NCBI RefSeq assembly: GCF_013466425.1
Contig: NZ_CP059165.1
Location: 3,286,001-3,350,000 of the forward strand
Source of the DNA: Mycobacterium vicinigordonae
GTDB lineage: Bacteria; Actinomycetota; Actinomycetes; Mycobacteriales; Mycobacteriaceae
DNA: 64,000 bases
Direction: 5' to 3'
Under the pieces are notes generated by a model. The model had not been told where the DNA came from and did no database searches. It saw only the letters and a list, made by a program, of their open reading frames with translations. Positions 9,843 to 19,492 of the stretch are shown in pieces (the first letter of the stretch is position 1; every line of letters starts with the position of its first letter). A program made the position numbers and the translations under genes.

Positions 9843-10720
9843 CCCTGGCCGATCAGCAGCTGGACGAGTTCGTCAGCAACGGCAAATGCGAATTCCTCGA
9901 CGCTTATTCCAAACCGTATGCGTTGTTGGCGGTCGCCAATCTACTGGGCGTCCCTGAGAATGATCACAGAGAATTCCGTGCTGCACTGGCGAATTCGCAC
10001 ACCGCCGGCAACCTGGACCACGATCCCGCGGCGATCAATCCGCTCGAATTTCTCGACGAGAAGTTCAACCACTACGTCGAAAGCCGGCGCCGGGAACCAC
10101 GTGAGGACGTACTGAGCGATCTGGCGGCCGCCACCTATCCGGACGGCTCGACGCCACCGGTGGTCGAAGTGGTGCGCGCTGCCACCTTCCTCTTCGGCGC
10201 CGGGCAGGAGACCACCGCCAAATTGCTTGGTGCGGCCTTGCGGATTCTTTGCGAGCAACCGGATCTGCAGCAGGCACTGCGTGACGATCGCAGTCTGATT
10301 CCCTCCTTCGTTGAGGAAACGCTGCGAATGGAGGCCCCGGTGAAGACCGCTTTCCGGTTGGCGCGCAAGTCGACCCGGGTGGGGGACGTCGACATTCCGG
10401 CCGGCACCACGGTCATGGTCTGCCCAGGGGCCATCAACCGAGATCCCGACCGTTTCCCAAAGCCGCACGAATTCCGGCTCGACCGCAACAACGTTCGCGA
10501 GCACATCGCATTCGCCCGTGGTGTACACAGCTGTCCGGGCGCGCCTCTGGCGCGGGTCGAAGGCCGGGTCTCGCTGGAGCGCATCCTGGACCGCATGGGC
10601 GATATCCGCCTCGACGAGGAAAAGCACGGACCGGCCGGTGACCGGCACTACAGCTACGCACCGACCTACATCCTGCGTGGCCTCAACGAGCTACACCTTC
10701 GATTCACACCCATCACTTAG
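9821..10720 (+). pseudogene. 5'-truncated cytochrome P450
   Basis: About 295 residues of a bacterial P450. The I-helix is GAGQETT, the K-helix is EETLR (ExxR) and the heme ligand loop is FARGVHSCPGAPLAR. The first roughly 150 residues of a normal 400-450-residue P450, including the B/C helices, are missing. P450 similarity begins near 9840 (LADQQLDEF), right where GNAT similarity ends and in a different frame. The open frame starts with a TTG inside the GNAT gene. It retains the heme cysteine but is unlikely to fold as a working oxygenase. Confidence 0.8.
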
Positions 10721-10728
10721 GGACCGCG

Positions 10729-11244
10729 ATGCGGCGTATCACATCGGCTTTGATTTCGGGCATGGCACTGGTCATTTCCAGCACAACAACTGCCCCTGCC
10801 GCAGGAGCGTCCGGTGACGGCTGGGGGATCAACGGAACCTTCCAGGCGACGTCGATCGGCGACTGGGCGAAAACGAACGACATATTCCACGACGAACCGA
10901 CAGTGCAGAGCATATGGACGATCAGCACTGCGTGCAGTACGCCGCTCGAGCGCACCGGACGGGTCACCAGTGACATGGGGTGGAGCGCGGACGTCGCGCT
11001 GCACGGTAGCGAGTACGTGGTCAAACGCGACATCGCCAACTGGGAGCCCTGCCCGGACGGCGCCTCGCGCACCGGACATCAGATCTATAGGTTTTATCCG
11101 GTCGATGAAAAGGGTTGGGTAGCATTCAATTCCGGCTCGCGCATTCTTGCCGGCGTGGACCTAACCGCGGGTGATAGCGGCGCCTGCGGCGTCAACAAAG
11201 CGTTGGTGATTACGCTGCCGTTCCGGCTGGAGAAGCTGAGCTGA
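10729..11244 (+). CDS. Secreted protein of unknown function
   Basis: A 171-residue protein with an N-terminal signal peptide (MRRITSALISGMALVISS..., cleavage near AGASG about residue 28). A mostly polar mature domain contains four cysteines (CST, CPD, CGV and others) that may pair outside the cell. The ATG is 9 bases after the P450-fragment stop. I do not recognise an enzymatic motif. It may be translated from whatever promoter served the lost P450, or on its own. Confidence 0.75.
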   Translation: MRRITSALISGMALVISSTTTAPAAGASGDGWGINGTFQATSIGDWAKTNDIFHDEPTVQSIWTISTACSTPLERTGRVTSDMGWSADVALHGSEYVVKRDIANWEPCPDGASRTGHQIYRFYPVDEKGWVAFNSGSRILAGVDLTAGDSGACGVNKALVITLPFRLEKLS

Positions 11245-11314
11245 GACACGGGCTCCCGCGCTGGTCCCACGTGGCGCACGGGACCGGCCGAAACGGTCGC
11301 GATAGGTTCGATCA

Positions 11315-12799
11315 ATGCCCGTGGAGCCCAGAACGCCGGTTTTGATCGGCTACGGCCAGGTCAATCACCGCGAAGACATCGACCTCGATCAGCCCTGTAT
11401 CGAACCCGCCGACCTGATGGTCTCCGCGACCCGGCAGGCGGCCGATTCCCGGGTGATCGAAGCCGTCGACTCCATTCGGGTGGTGCAGATCCTCTCGGCG
11501 CACTACCGCAACCCCGGCCGGCTGCTCGGCCAGCGTCTCGGCCTGGCCGACTTCACCGCGTTGTACAGCCCGGTGGGCGGCAACACCCCACAGTCGCTGG
11601 TCAACCAGGCGTGCCTGGACATTCAGGCCGGCCGCGCGAACGTGGTGCTGATATCCGGCGCCGAAACCTGGCGCACCCGCACCGGCCTGAAGAAGCGGGG
11701 CCGCCGGCTGGTGTGGACCGAGCAGGACAACTCGGTGCCGGTGCCGCCGATTGCCGGTGCGGACGTGCCCATGGCCGGCGACGCCGAGATACGGATCAAG
11801 CTGGACCGGCCAGCCTTCGTGTACCCGATCTTCGAGCAGGCGCTGCGGATCGCCGGCGAGGAATCCATCGAACACCACGCCCAACGCGTCAGCGAGCTGT
11901 GGGCACGATTCAACGCCGTGGCCGTCGACAATCCCAACGCCTGGATACGCCGCCCCCTCAGCGCCGAGGAGATCCGCCGGCCCGGCCCACAGAACCGAAT
12001 GATCAGCTGGCCGTACACCAAGCTGATGAACTCCAACAACATGGTCGACCAGGGTGCATCGCTGATCCTCACTTCGGTCGAGCAGGCCCGGCGGCTGGGG
12101 GTACCGACCGAGCGCTGGGTCTATCCGCAGGCCGGCACCGATGCGCACGACACACCCGCGGTCGCCGAGCGGGCCGAATTGCACCGTTCACCAGCGATCC
12201 GGATCGGCGGGGCGCGGGCCTTGGAACTGGCCGGCATAGGCATCGATGACGTCCACTACGTCGACTTGTACTCCTGCTTCCCGTCCGCGGTCCAGGTCGC
12301 CGCCAACGAACTCGGCCTGGCGATCGACGATCCGGCCCGCCCATTGACCGTCACCGGCGGGCTGACCTTCGCCGGCGGCCCGTGGAACAACTACGTGACG
12401 CATTCCATCGCGACCATGGCCGAACTGCTGACCGCTAACCCCGGTCGGCGCGGCCTGATCACCGCCAACGGCGGCTTCCTGACCAAACACAGCTTTGGCT
12501 TGTACTGCACCGAACCGCCGAAACGATTCGTCTGGGAGGATGTACAGCCGGTGGTGGACCGCAAGCCGACCACCATGGGGCTGGTCGACTGGGAGGGAGT
12601 GGGGACCGTGGAAGCCTGGACGACGCCGTTCGACCGGGACGGGCAGCCCGAGAAAGCGTTCCTGGCGGTGCGCACGCCGGAAGGCGCGCGCGCATTGGCC
12701 GTGATCACCGATCCGGCAGCCGCCGCCGCGACTGTGCAGGAGGACATCGCCGGGGTGAAGGTCGCCGTCGCTGCCGATGGCATCGCGACCCTGCGGTAA
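11315..12799 (+). CDS. Thiolase-superfamily protein (acetyl-CoA acetyltransferase-like, Rv1867-like)
   Basis: A 494-residue protein of the thiolase superfamily. The opening PRTPVLIGYGQVNHRED resembles SCP-x/acetyltransferase-like proteins. GGNTPQSLVNQACLDIQAGRANVVLISGAE covers the region of the thiolase nucleophile loop, and a late ANGGFLTKHSFGLY carries the His/Gly motif. The canonical catalytic Cys of the nucleophile loop is not obvious: Asn/Thr/Pro occupy the site, so classical thiolase activity is doubtful. It is probably part of lipid or sterol side-chain metabolism. Position equals Rv1867. Confidence 0.85.
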   Translation: MPVEPRTPVLIGYGQVNHREDIDLDQPCIEPADLMVSATRQAADSRVIEAVDSIRVVQILSAHYRNPGRLLGQRLGLADFTALYSPVGGNTPQSLVNQACLDIQAGRANVVLISGAETWRTRTGLKKRGRRLVWTEQDNSVPVPPIAGADVPMAGDAEIRIKLDRPAFVYPIFEQALRIAGEESIEHHAQRVSELWARFNAVAVDNPNAWIRRPLSAEEIRRPGPQNRMISWPYTKLMNSNNMVDQGASLILTSVEQARRLGVPTERWVYPQAGTDAHDTPAVAERAELHRSPAIRIGGARALELAGIGIDDVHYVDLYSCFPSAVQVAANELGLAIDDPARPLTVTGGLTFAGGPWNNYVTHSIATMAELLTANPGRRGLITANGGFLTKHSFGLYCTEPPKRFVWEDVQPVVDRKPTTMGLVDWEGVGTVEAWTTPFDRDGQPEKAFLAVRTPEGARALAVITDPAAAAATVQEDIAGVKVAVAADGIATLR

Positions 12800-12912
12800 C
12801 CGTCACGAACGACGTAACCGCAGTTCAAGGGTCACGTTAGAGACTCAAAACTGCGCAACCGGGGCCGTCGTGCCTATTGTCATGGGGTAGACGTTGGGGG
12901 AGGTGAGGCCAC

Positions 12913-15012
12913 GTGCACGTGCTACTTACCGACGCCGCAGGCACTGTCGGGCGGTTGGTCGCACGTCAGCTGATCGCCGCCGGGCACACGGTCAGCGGTA
13001 TCGGCCCGCGCCCGCACCAGTGCCTGGATCCCGACGTCGAGTTCGTCAGCGCTGCGCTGCACAATCCGGTCCTGGTGGATCTGGCTGCCGAAGCCGACGT
13101 GGTGATTCACCTGGCCGCGGTCGACGTCACCGCGCCCGGCGGTGCCGGTTCGACGGGCGTCGCACATGTGGCGAATGCGGCGGCCCGGGCGGGTGCGCGG
13201 CTGCTGTTCGTGTCCCAGGCGGCCGGGCCGGCCGAGCTGTACCGGCCCGCCGAGACGCTGGTGGCCACCGGGTGGGCACCGAGCCTGATCGTTCGGATAG
13301 CGCCACCGGTGGGCCGCCAGCTGGACTGGATGGTGTGCCGCACGGTGGCAACGCTGATGCGCAGCAAGGTCTCGGCCCTGCCGATGCGGGTGCTGCACCT
13401 TGACGACCTGGTTCGCTTCCTGGTGCTCGCGGTCGGCACCGACCGCACCGGCGTGGTAGACCTGGCCACCCCCGACACCACCAACGTGATCACCGCCTGG
13501 CGGTTGATCCGGGCCGTCGAGCCGCGCTTGCGGCTGCACGGAGTGCGTAGCTGGGACAAGCTGATACCAGAGATGGATATTGCTGTTGCACAAGAGGATT
13601 GGAGCTTCGAATACGGTTGGGGCGCGCTGGAGGCGATGGTGGATACCGGGCGCGGGCTCAAAGGCCGCAGGATCGAGCCCGCCGGCGCCATTCCCGGGTC
13701 GGGCCAACTACCGTTACCGGTGGAGGCGCCGCCGCGGGTGGGTCCGGCCGACGGCGCACCGCTGCGCAGCGCCGCCCCCGACGGGTTGGAGGGCGAATTC
13801 GACGACCGGATCGACCCACGGTTCCCGGTGTTCAGCGCGTCCGGCCTGTCCGCAGCGCTGCCGGGCCCCCTGACGCCCATCACGCTGGACGTGCAACTTG
13901 GCGGGCTGCGCGCGGCCGGTCAGGCGATGGGTCGGGTACTCGCGTTGGGTGATGTCGTCGCCGAGGAGTGGGCGAGCAGGGCGATCGCAGTGTTCGGACA
14001 CCGACCCTATGTCGGGGTGTCGGCCAACATCGTCGCCGCAACCCAGCTGCCAGGCTGGGACGAGGACGCCATCACCCAGCACACCCTGCACAACCAGCCG
14101 CAGGTCGGCGACCTGCTGCCGCTAGGCCCACCCCAGCGAACGAGCGGCCCGCGTGGATCCGTGGCCAAGGTGGTAGTGACCGCGCGCTCGCTGGCGCTGC
14201 TGCGTCACCTGCGACCCGACACCCAGGATTACGTCGCCGCGGCTGCCGCCGAGCACCTCGAAGCCGCGGAACTGGAGTCCTTGAGCGACGCGGCCCTGGG
14301 TGTTCGGTTGCAGTTGCTGCGGGATCGGATCCAGCAGGGCTGGATCTTGACCGGGCTGTGGGTCATCGACACCGGCGTCACGGCGGCCACGCTGGGACAC
14401 ACCCGTGCGGGATCAAGCGTCTACGGCGTCGGAGTGATCATGGAAAGCGGTCGCATCGCAGATGAGTGCGCCGGGCTGGCCACCATTCTGCGCGCGGACC
14501 CGCCGCTATGCGCGCTGGCCCGCCAAGGGAATGTCGGCAGCATCCGCGCGCTGTCCCCGCGCGCCGCGACCGCACTCGAGACTGCCGTAACCCACCTCGG
14601 ACACCGCGGCCCCGCCGAAGCCGAATTGGCCAGCCCCACGTTCGCCGACGACCCCGGGCTGCTGCTGGCGGCCGCCGCGGAGATCGCCGAGGCCGGCGCG
14701 GCACCCGAACCGCCTGGCACGTTGTCTCAGCGGTTGGCCGACAGCGCCCGCAGCTCACGCGAACTTGCGCATGACACCACCATCCGGTTCACCCACGAAC
14801 TTCGGATGACGTTGCGAGAACTGGGCTCTCGTCTTGCGCAGGCGGATCTAATCGACGTCGTCGACGACGCCTGCTATCTGCTGTGCGACGAACTCGTCAC
14901 CGTTCCGAGCGACGCGCGGTTGCGGGTCAAGCGCCGGCGCGCCGAGCGGGAACGCCTGCAGGCGCAACACCCGCCCGACGTGATCGACCACACCTGGAAC
15001 CCCGGCGGCTAG
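12913..15012 (+). CDS. NAD-dependent epimerase/dehydratase-like protein, Rv1868-like
   Basis: A 699-residue protein starting at GTG, preceded by a strong GGGGGAGG-type ribosome site. The N-terminal 230 residues form a Rossmann epimerase-like domain (LLTDAAGTVGRLVARQL, then VVIHLAAVDV). The remaining roughly 450 residues have no motif I can assign; they include a helical region with many Arg/Glu near the C-terminus. The same architecture and place are seen for Rv1868. Function is unknown. Confidence 0.85.
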   Translation: MHVLLTDAAGTVGRLVARQLIAAGHTVSGIGPRPHQCLDPDVEFVSAALHNPVLVDLAAEADVVIHLAAVDVTAPGGAGSTGVAHVANAAARAGARLLFVSQAAGPAELYRPAETLVATGWAPSLIVRIAPPVGRQLDWMVCRTVATLMRSKVSALPMRVLHLDDLVRFLVLAVGTDRTGVVDLATPDTTNVITAWRLIRAVEPRLRLHGVRSWDKLIPEMDIAVAQEDWSFEYGWGALEAMVDTGRGLKGRRIEPAGAIPGSGQLPLPVEAPPRVGPADGAPLRSAAPDGLEGEFDDRIDPRFPVFSASGLSAALPGPLTPITLDVQLGGLRAAGQAMGRVLALGDVVAEEWASRAIAVFGHRPYVGVSANIVAATQLPGWDEDAITQHTLHNQPQVGDLLPLGPPQRTSGPRGSVAKVVVTARSLALLRHLRPDTQDYVAAAAAEHLEAAELESLSDAALGVRLQLLRDRIQQGWILTGLWVIDTGVTAATLGHTRAGSSVYGVGVIMESGRIADECAGLATILRADPPLCALARQGNVGSIRALSPRAATALETAVTHLGHRGPAEAELASPTFADDPGLLLAAAAEIAEAGAAPEPPGTLSQRLADSARSSRELAHDTTIRFTHELRMTLRELGSRLAQADLIDVVDDACYLLCDELVTVPSDARLRVKRRRAERERLQAQHPPDVIDHTWNPGG

Positions 15013-15015
15013 CGG

Positions 15016-15741
15016 TTAGCCCAGAATCTCGCGCAGCGACAGCGCATTTCGCACCGCATGACCGCCTAGGTCGTTGTTGAAGTAGATCCACACATCCCGG
15101 CCCTCACCGTCCCACACGGTGATGCGTTCAGCCCAGTCGCGCAACTCGGCGTCGCTGTAACAGGCGGTGTACATTGTGGCGGCTTCGGGACCGTGCAGCC
15201 GGACGTAGACCAGGTCGGTGGTGGCCCGCGGCAGGCATGCCAGACCCGCACCGCTCATCACGACGTAGCCGGCTCGGTGCTGTTCTAGCAACGCGAACAC
15301 ATTCGGGTCGTTCCAGGTGGGGTGGCGGAGTTCGACAGCCACCCTGATAACGGGCGGCACGCCGGCGAGGAACCCCGCCAGGCGTTCGTCGTCGCGCTGT
15401 TGCTCAGGATGCAGTTGGACCAGCAGCACACCGCGACGATCGCCCAGGATTTGCCAACAGCGCACGAACCGCTCGATCCATGGTTCGGGAGCGGACAGCC
15501 GACGGTAGTGGGAAAGACCGCGGTGCGCCTTGACCGACATCGCGAATCCGCTCGGCAATTGATCCCGCCAGCCGGCGAAGGTCGAATCCCTGGGCCAGCG
15601 ATAGAAACTCGCGTTCAACTCGACGGTGTCGAACACTTCGGCGTAGTGGCACAGCCGGCGGGCACTGGGCAATCCCGGCGGATACAACACAGCGGTCCAG
15701 TGGTCGTAGGACCACCCGGAGGTACCTATCCGCACTGTCAT
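15016..15741 (-). CDS. DUF72 family protein
   Basis: A 241-residue TIM-barrel-like DUF72 protein. It starts MTVRIGTSGWSYDHW, the family hallmark, and continues with NASFYRWP and the late WIYFNNDLGGHAVRNA motif. Biochemical function is unknown in the family. I use the ATG at 15741 because homology begins there; the open frame extends further upstream but overlaps the HhH-GPD gene. Its start is 5 bases from the stop of that gene, so the two are co-transcribed. Confidence 0.88.
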   Translation of the reverse strand: MTVRIGTSGWSYDHWTAVLYPPGLPSARRLCHYAEVFDTVELNASFYRWPRDSTFAGWRDQLPSGFAMSVKAHRGLSHYRRLSAPEPWIERFVRCWQILGDRRGVLLVQLHPEQQRDDERLAGFLAGVPPVIRVAVELRHPTWNDPNVFALLEQHRAGYVVMSGAGLACLPRATTDLVYVRLHGPEAATMYTACYSDAELRDWAERITVWDGEGRDVWIYFNNDLGGHAVRNALSLREILG

Positions 15742-15746
15742 CGGAC

Positions 15747-16382
15747 TCAGTCCAGCACCCGCCCACGCAGGTCGTCGTCCAGCGATACTCGCACCAGCGC
15801 TGCCGCCAGTCGTGCGCAGCTGCGCGGCGCGAATCCGGCGAGCTCGGCGGGGTCGGACGGCAGCCGCAGCGCCTTGGCCCCAGCCGTGGCACGCTCGTCG
15901 AAGTACGGCCGCACCCACGTCCACACGTCTTGGACCTCACGCAGGAATATGTCCGCACCAGTGCTGCCGATCCCCTTGAAGCCCTGGATAATTCGAGTGG
16001 CTTCGGCGACATCGTGATTACTGCTGCGAGCTAGCTCCCGCAGGTCGCCGGAGAATTCGTCGCGGACCCGGGTCGCCATGACGGTGAGCCGGGTCGCCGA
16101 ACTTTCGTCGTACCGCACGTAATGGGCGCGCCCGAACGCGTCGATCACGGTGCGCCGATCGGATGCGAGTACGGCCTTGGGCGTACGCAGGCCGGATTTG
16201 AACAGCTCTCGCGTGGCACGCATGGCGGTCCCGGCGTCGATCGGTTTACTGGCCAGCATGCACAGCACCAGCAGCTGAAACAGCGGCATCGGCTTGTCGG
16301 CGATCCGGATTCCCGCCTCAGCGGCGTAGGTGGTGCCGGCCATATTGAGCAGGCGGCGCACTCGGCGTTCGGGCGTGTTCAT
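15747..16382 (-). CDS. HhH-GPD-type endonuclease III-like protein
   Basis: A 211-residue protein resembling the helix-hairpin-helix glycosylase fold. FKGIGSTGADIFLREVQ reads as the hairpin GxG loop followed by the position of the catalytic aspartate region (VWTWVRPYFDERA). It has no C-terminal iron-sulphur cysteines. Likely a DNA-repair-type or nucleic-acid-binding protein; the lesion is unknown. The ATG at 16382 is preferred over an upstream TTG. It lies 39 bases downstream of the TfoX-N gene, in the same leftward run. Confidence 0.75.
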   Translation of the reverse strand: MNTPERRVRRLLNMAGTTYAAEAGIRIADKPMPLFQLLVLCMLASKPIDAGTAMRATRELFKSGLRTPKAVLASDRRTVIDAFGRAHYVRYDESSATRLTVMATRVRDEFSGDLRELARSSNHDVAEATRIIQGFKGIGSTGADIFLREVQDVWTWVRPYFDERATAGAKALRLPSDPAELAGFAPRSCARLAAALVRVSLDDDLRGRVLD

Positions 16383-16421
16383 ACGGCGCGGCGTACCCGG
16401 CACACCGCCTGGCAAACGCGA

Positions 16422-16754
16422 TCACTTAGGCGGCAAAGCACCCGCATAGTCGGCGCCGCGGTCGACCCAGCTCTGCAGTTGACGTTTTGTTTTCACACCG
16501 TCGGCGGCGACGCGCAGCCAACCGCGAGTTTGCCTGCCAGCCATCACCATCGGGCTGACGTGCGCACGTTCGAGCAGCCGATCGGTGTCCTCCCGCGGCA
16601 CCCGCACCATCAGCCCACCCTGCCCGCTGGCACAGACCGCCAGGTGCCCACCAATCAGAAACGCGAGACCGCCGAACATCTGCTTCTCGTCCACGTCGGG
16701 GCGCCGCGCCAACAGTTCGCGGATCCGGTTGGCCAGGTCTTCGTCGTAGGCCAT
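16422..16754 (-). CDS. TfoX N-terminal domain protein
   Basis: A 110-residue protein consisting only of a TfoX/Sxy N-terminal domain: ...VDEKQMFGGLAFLIGGHLAVCASGQGGLMVRV is typical. In Gammaproteobacteria TfoX controls competence, but stand-alone actinobacterial domains have no assigned role. The ATG overlaps the stop of the upstream deazaflavin-type gene by one base (TGATG), showing translational coupling. Confidence 0.88.
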   Translation of the reverse strand: MAYDEDLANRIRELLARRPDVDEKQMFGGLAFLIGGHLAVCASGQGGLMVRVPREDTDRLLERAHVSPMVMAGRQTRGWLRVAADGVKTKRQLQSWVDRGADYAGALPPK

Positions 16755-17137
16755 CAGTCCAGGTCGACTCGAATGGTGAGCATGTCGCTGGCCATCACGC
16801 GCACCACCGAGCTGTTGAGTCTCGGCAGTTTGCGCAGCCGCGCCTGTACGTCATCGTCGGGCAGCAGGTGAGCGGTTCCGTTACGCCACTGCCCACGAAT
16901 GCGCACCCGAACGGCCGGGTTCGCTTTGATGTTGCGAACGTAGTCGGAGTGCTCGCCGTGTTCGGAGACCATCCAGAACTGGTTGTCGATCTCTTTGCCG
17001 CCGACTGCGGTGTGGCGCGGCTGCCCCGACTTACGGCCCGTCGTTTCCAGCATGGTGACCGGCAGTTTGCGACCGAGCGGATTGACCACGAACCGTTGCA
17101 CGCGATGCACGAACTGCCGTTTCAGATCCTGAGCCAT
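16754..17137 (-). CDS. Nitroreductase/deazaflavin (F420)-dependent oxidoreductase family, Ddn-like
   Basis: A 127-residue split-beta-barrel protein of the Ddn family, which uses coenzyme F420 or related deazaflavins. The signature TGRKSGQPRHTAVGG comes near residues 31-45, followed by DYVRNIKANPAVRVRIRG. Substrate is unknown. It is the first gene of a leftward set (Ddn-like, TfoX-N, HhH-GPD, DUF72). Its start is 20 bases beyond the lon stop. Confidence 0.88.
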   Translation of the reverse strand: MAQDLKRQFVHRVQRFVVNPLGRKLPVTMLETTGRKSGQPRHTAVGGKEIDNQFWMVSEHGEHSDYVRNIKANPAVRVRIRGQWRNGTAHLLPDDDVQARLRKLPRLNSSVVRVMASDMLTIRVDLD

Positions 17138-17156
17138 GCCCGCGATTCTGCCAGGA

Positions 17157-19478
17157 TCAGGCAGCGGAGGCCGCGCTCACCTCGAATTCCAGGGCTTGCG
17201 CGACAATTTCGGCCACGTCCGTCATCGGCAGCACGGTCAGTGACGCGAGAACTTCCGCGGGCACGTCGTCCAGATCCGGCTCGTTGCGGGCCGGAATGAA
17301 AACCGTTGACAGGCCGGCACGTTGCGCCGCCAACAGCTTCTGCTTGACGCCACCGATCGGCAGCACGCGACCGTTCAACGTAACCTCACCGGTCATGCCC
17401 ACGTCGGAGCGGACCTGCCGCCCCGTCGCCATTGAGACCAGCGCCGTCACCATCGTCACCCCCGCGGACGGGCCGTCTTTGGGCACCGCGCCGGCGGGCA
17501 CGTGGACGTGGATACGCCGGTCCAGGGCCTTGGGGTCAAGGCCGAGCGCGTCGGCGTGCGAGCGGACGTAGGAAAGCGCGATCTGAGCGGATTCCTTCAT
17601 CACGTCGCCGAGTTGGCCGGTGAGCTGCAAACCGGCCTCACCCTCGGTAGAACCTGCCTCGATGTAGAGCACGTCGCCACCCAGGCCGGTGACGGCCAGC
17701 CCGGTGGCCACACCCGGCACCGCGGTGCGTTCGGCCGACTCCGGCGTGAAGCGCGGTCGGCCCAGGTAGCCGACCAGATCAGGCTCGTCGACCGTAACCG
17801 GCCCGGAATCGCTGGCGAGCTTGGTGGTGATCTTGCGCAGTGTCTTGGCCAGCAGCCGCTCGAACTGTCGCACCCCGGGCTCACGGGTGTAGTCGGCCGC
17901 GATCTTGCGCAGCGCGGTGTCGGTGACGGTGACCTCGTCGTCGGTCAGCGCCGCCCGGTCCCGCTGCCGAGGCAGCAGATAATCCCGCGCAATGGCGACC
18001 TTGTCGTCTTCGGTGTAGCCGTCGATCTGGACCAGCTCCATCCGGTCCAGGAGCGCCGACGGGATGTTCTCGATCACGTTGGCGGTGGCCAGGAACACCA
18101 CGTCGGACAGGTCCAGATCCAGGTCCAGGTAGTGGTCGCGGAAGGTGTGGTTTTGGGCCGGGTCCAGGACTTCCAGCAGTGCAGCACTCGGATCGCCGCG
18201 ATAGTCGGAACCGACCTTGTCGATTTCATCAAGCAGCACCACGGGATTCATCGTTCCCGCCTCACCAATGGCACGCACGATGCGGCCCGGCAGCGCACCG
18301 ACGTAGGTACGCCGGTGCCCGCGGATCTCGGCCTCGTCGCGCACTCCGCCCAAGGCGACGCGCACGAACTTGCGGCCAAGCGCCCGGGCCACGCTCTCGC
18401 CCAGTGACGTCTTGCCGACGCCAGGCGGGCCGGCCAGCGCCATCACGGCACCCGACCCGCGGCCGCCGACCACCTGCAGACCGCGCTGCGCCCGGCGGGT
18501 GCGCACCGCGAGGTATTCCACGATGCGGTCTTTGACGTCGTCCAGTCCGTGGTGGTCGGCATCCAAGATTTGCCGCGCCGCCGCCAGGTCGGTGGAGTCC
18601 TCGGTCCGCACGTTCCACGGCAGGTCCAGCACGGTGTCCAGCCAGGTGCGGATCCAACCGCTCTCCGGGCTCTGGTCGCTGGCGCGTTCCAGCTTGGCGA
18701 CCTCGCGCAGCGCGGCGTCACGCACCTTTTCCGGCAGGTCAGCCGCCTCCACCCGGGAGCGGTAGTCCTCCGACCCGTCCGGCTCACCCTCGCCGAGCTC
18801 TTTGCGGATGGCGGCCAGTTGCTGGCGTAACAGGAACTCCTTCTGCGTCTTCTCCATGCCGTCGCGCACATCCTCGGCGATCTTGTCGTTGACCTCGACC
18901 TCGGCCAGGTGCTCGCCCGTCCAGTCGATCAGGACGCGCAGCCGCTCTGCCACATCCACCGTTTCCAGTAACTGACGCTTCTGCACGTTGGACAGGTACG
19001 ACGCGTAGCCCGATGTGTCGGCCAGCGCCGACGGGTCGGTCAGGCTGTTGACATAGTCGATGATCTGCCAGGCGTCACGCCGCTGCAGCATCGCCAGCAG
19101 CAATTTCTTGTACTCGGCGGCCAATCCCTTGACCTCGTCGGTCACCTCGGCGTCGGGGATCTCGGCCACCTCGACCCATAGCGCGGTGCCCGATCCCGTG
19201 ACGCCGGCACCGATGTGCGCGCGCCGTTCGCCCCGCACCACGGCGGCGATCCCGCCGCCGCCGGGGATGCGCCCCACCTGCAGGATCTTTGCCACCACAC
19301 CGTGTGTGGGGTAGCGGTCGTCCAACCGCGGTGCGATCAGTAGCTCCCGAGATTCACTGCCCTGAGCAGCGTCGACTGCGGTGCGTGCGGCGTCGTCGAG
19401 TGCGATCGGCACCACCATCCCGGGCAGCACGATCGGGTCCGTCACGAACAAAACCGGCACTGATTTGGCCTCAGCCAT
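17157..19478 (-). CDS. lon: ATP-dependent protease Lon
   Basis: Cytoplasmic AAA+ serine protease that degrades misfolded and selected regulatory proteins. The 773 residues carry an N-terminal LON substrate domain (1-200) and a coiled region. Walker A GPPGVGKTS is near 350-358 and Walker B VVLLDEIDK follows. The catalytic Ser is in DGPSAGVT and the Lys in GGVKQKLLAA. ATG 19478 has GGAGGA just upstream. An inverted repeat like the HspR operator lies 15-35 bases before the start. M. tuberculosis has no lon. Confidence 0.96.
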   Translation of the reverse strand: MAEAKSVPVLFVTDPIVLPGMVVPIALDDAARTAVDAAQGSESRELLIAPRLDDRYPTHGVVAKILQVGRIPGGGGIAAVVRGERRAHIGAGVTGSGTALWVEVAEIPDAEVTDEVKGLAAEYKKLLLAMLQRRDAWQIIDYVNSLTDPSALADTSGYASYLSNVQKRQLLETVDVAERLRVLIDWTGEHLAEVEVNDKIAEDVRDGMEKTQKEFLLRQQLAAIRKELGEGEPDGSEDYRSRVEAADLPEKVRDAALREVAKLERASDQSPESGWIRTWLDTVLDLPWNVRTEDSTDLAAARQILDADHHGLDDVKDRIVEYLAVRTRRAQRGLQVVGGRGSGAVMALAGPPGVGKTSLGESVARALGRKFVRVALGGVRDEAEIRGHRRTYVGALPGRIVRAIGEAGTMNPVVLLDEIDKVGSDYRGDPSAALLEVLDPAQNHTFRDHYLDLDLDLSDVVFLATANVIENIPSALLDRMELVQIDGYTEDDKVAIARDYLLPRQRDRAALTDDEVTVTDTALRKIAADYTREPGVRQFERLLAKTLRKITTKLASDSGPVTVDEPDLVGYLGRPRFTPESAERTAVPGVATGLAVTGLGGDVLYIEAGSTEGEAGLQLTGQLGDVMKESAQIALSYVRSHADALGLDPKALDRRIHVHVPAGAVPKDGPSAGVTMVTALVSMATGRQVRSDVGMTGEVTLNGRVLPIGGVKQKLLAAQRAGLSTVFIPARNEPDLDDVPAEVLASLTVLPMTDVAEIVAQALEFEVSAASAA

Positions 19479-19492
19479 CAATTCCTCCCAAA

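Noticed and set aside
9396..10115. A single chimeric GNAT-like protein of 240 codons
   Set aside because: After about 9842 the frame reads out-of-frame P450 sequence, so it is better described as a truncated gene.
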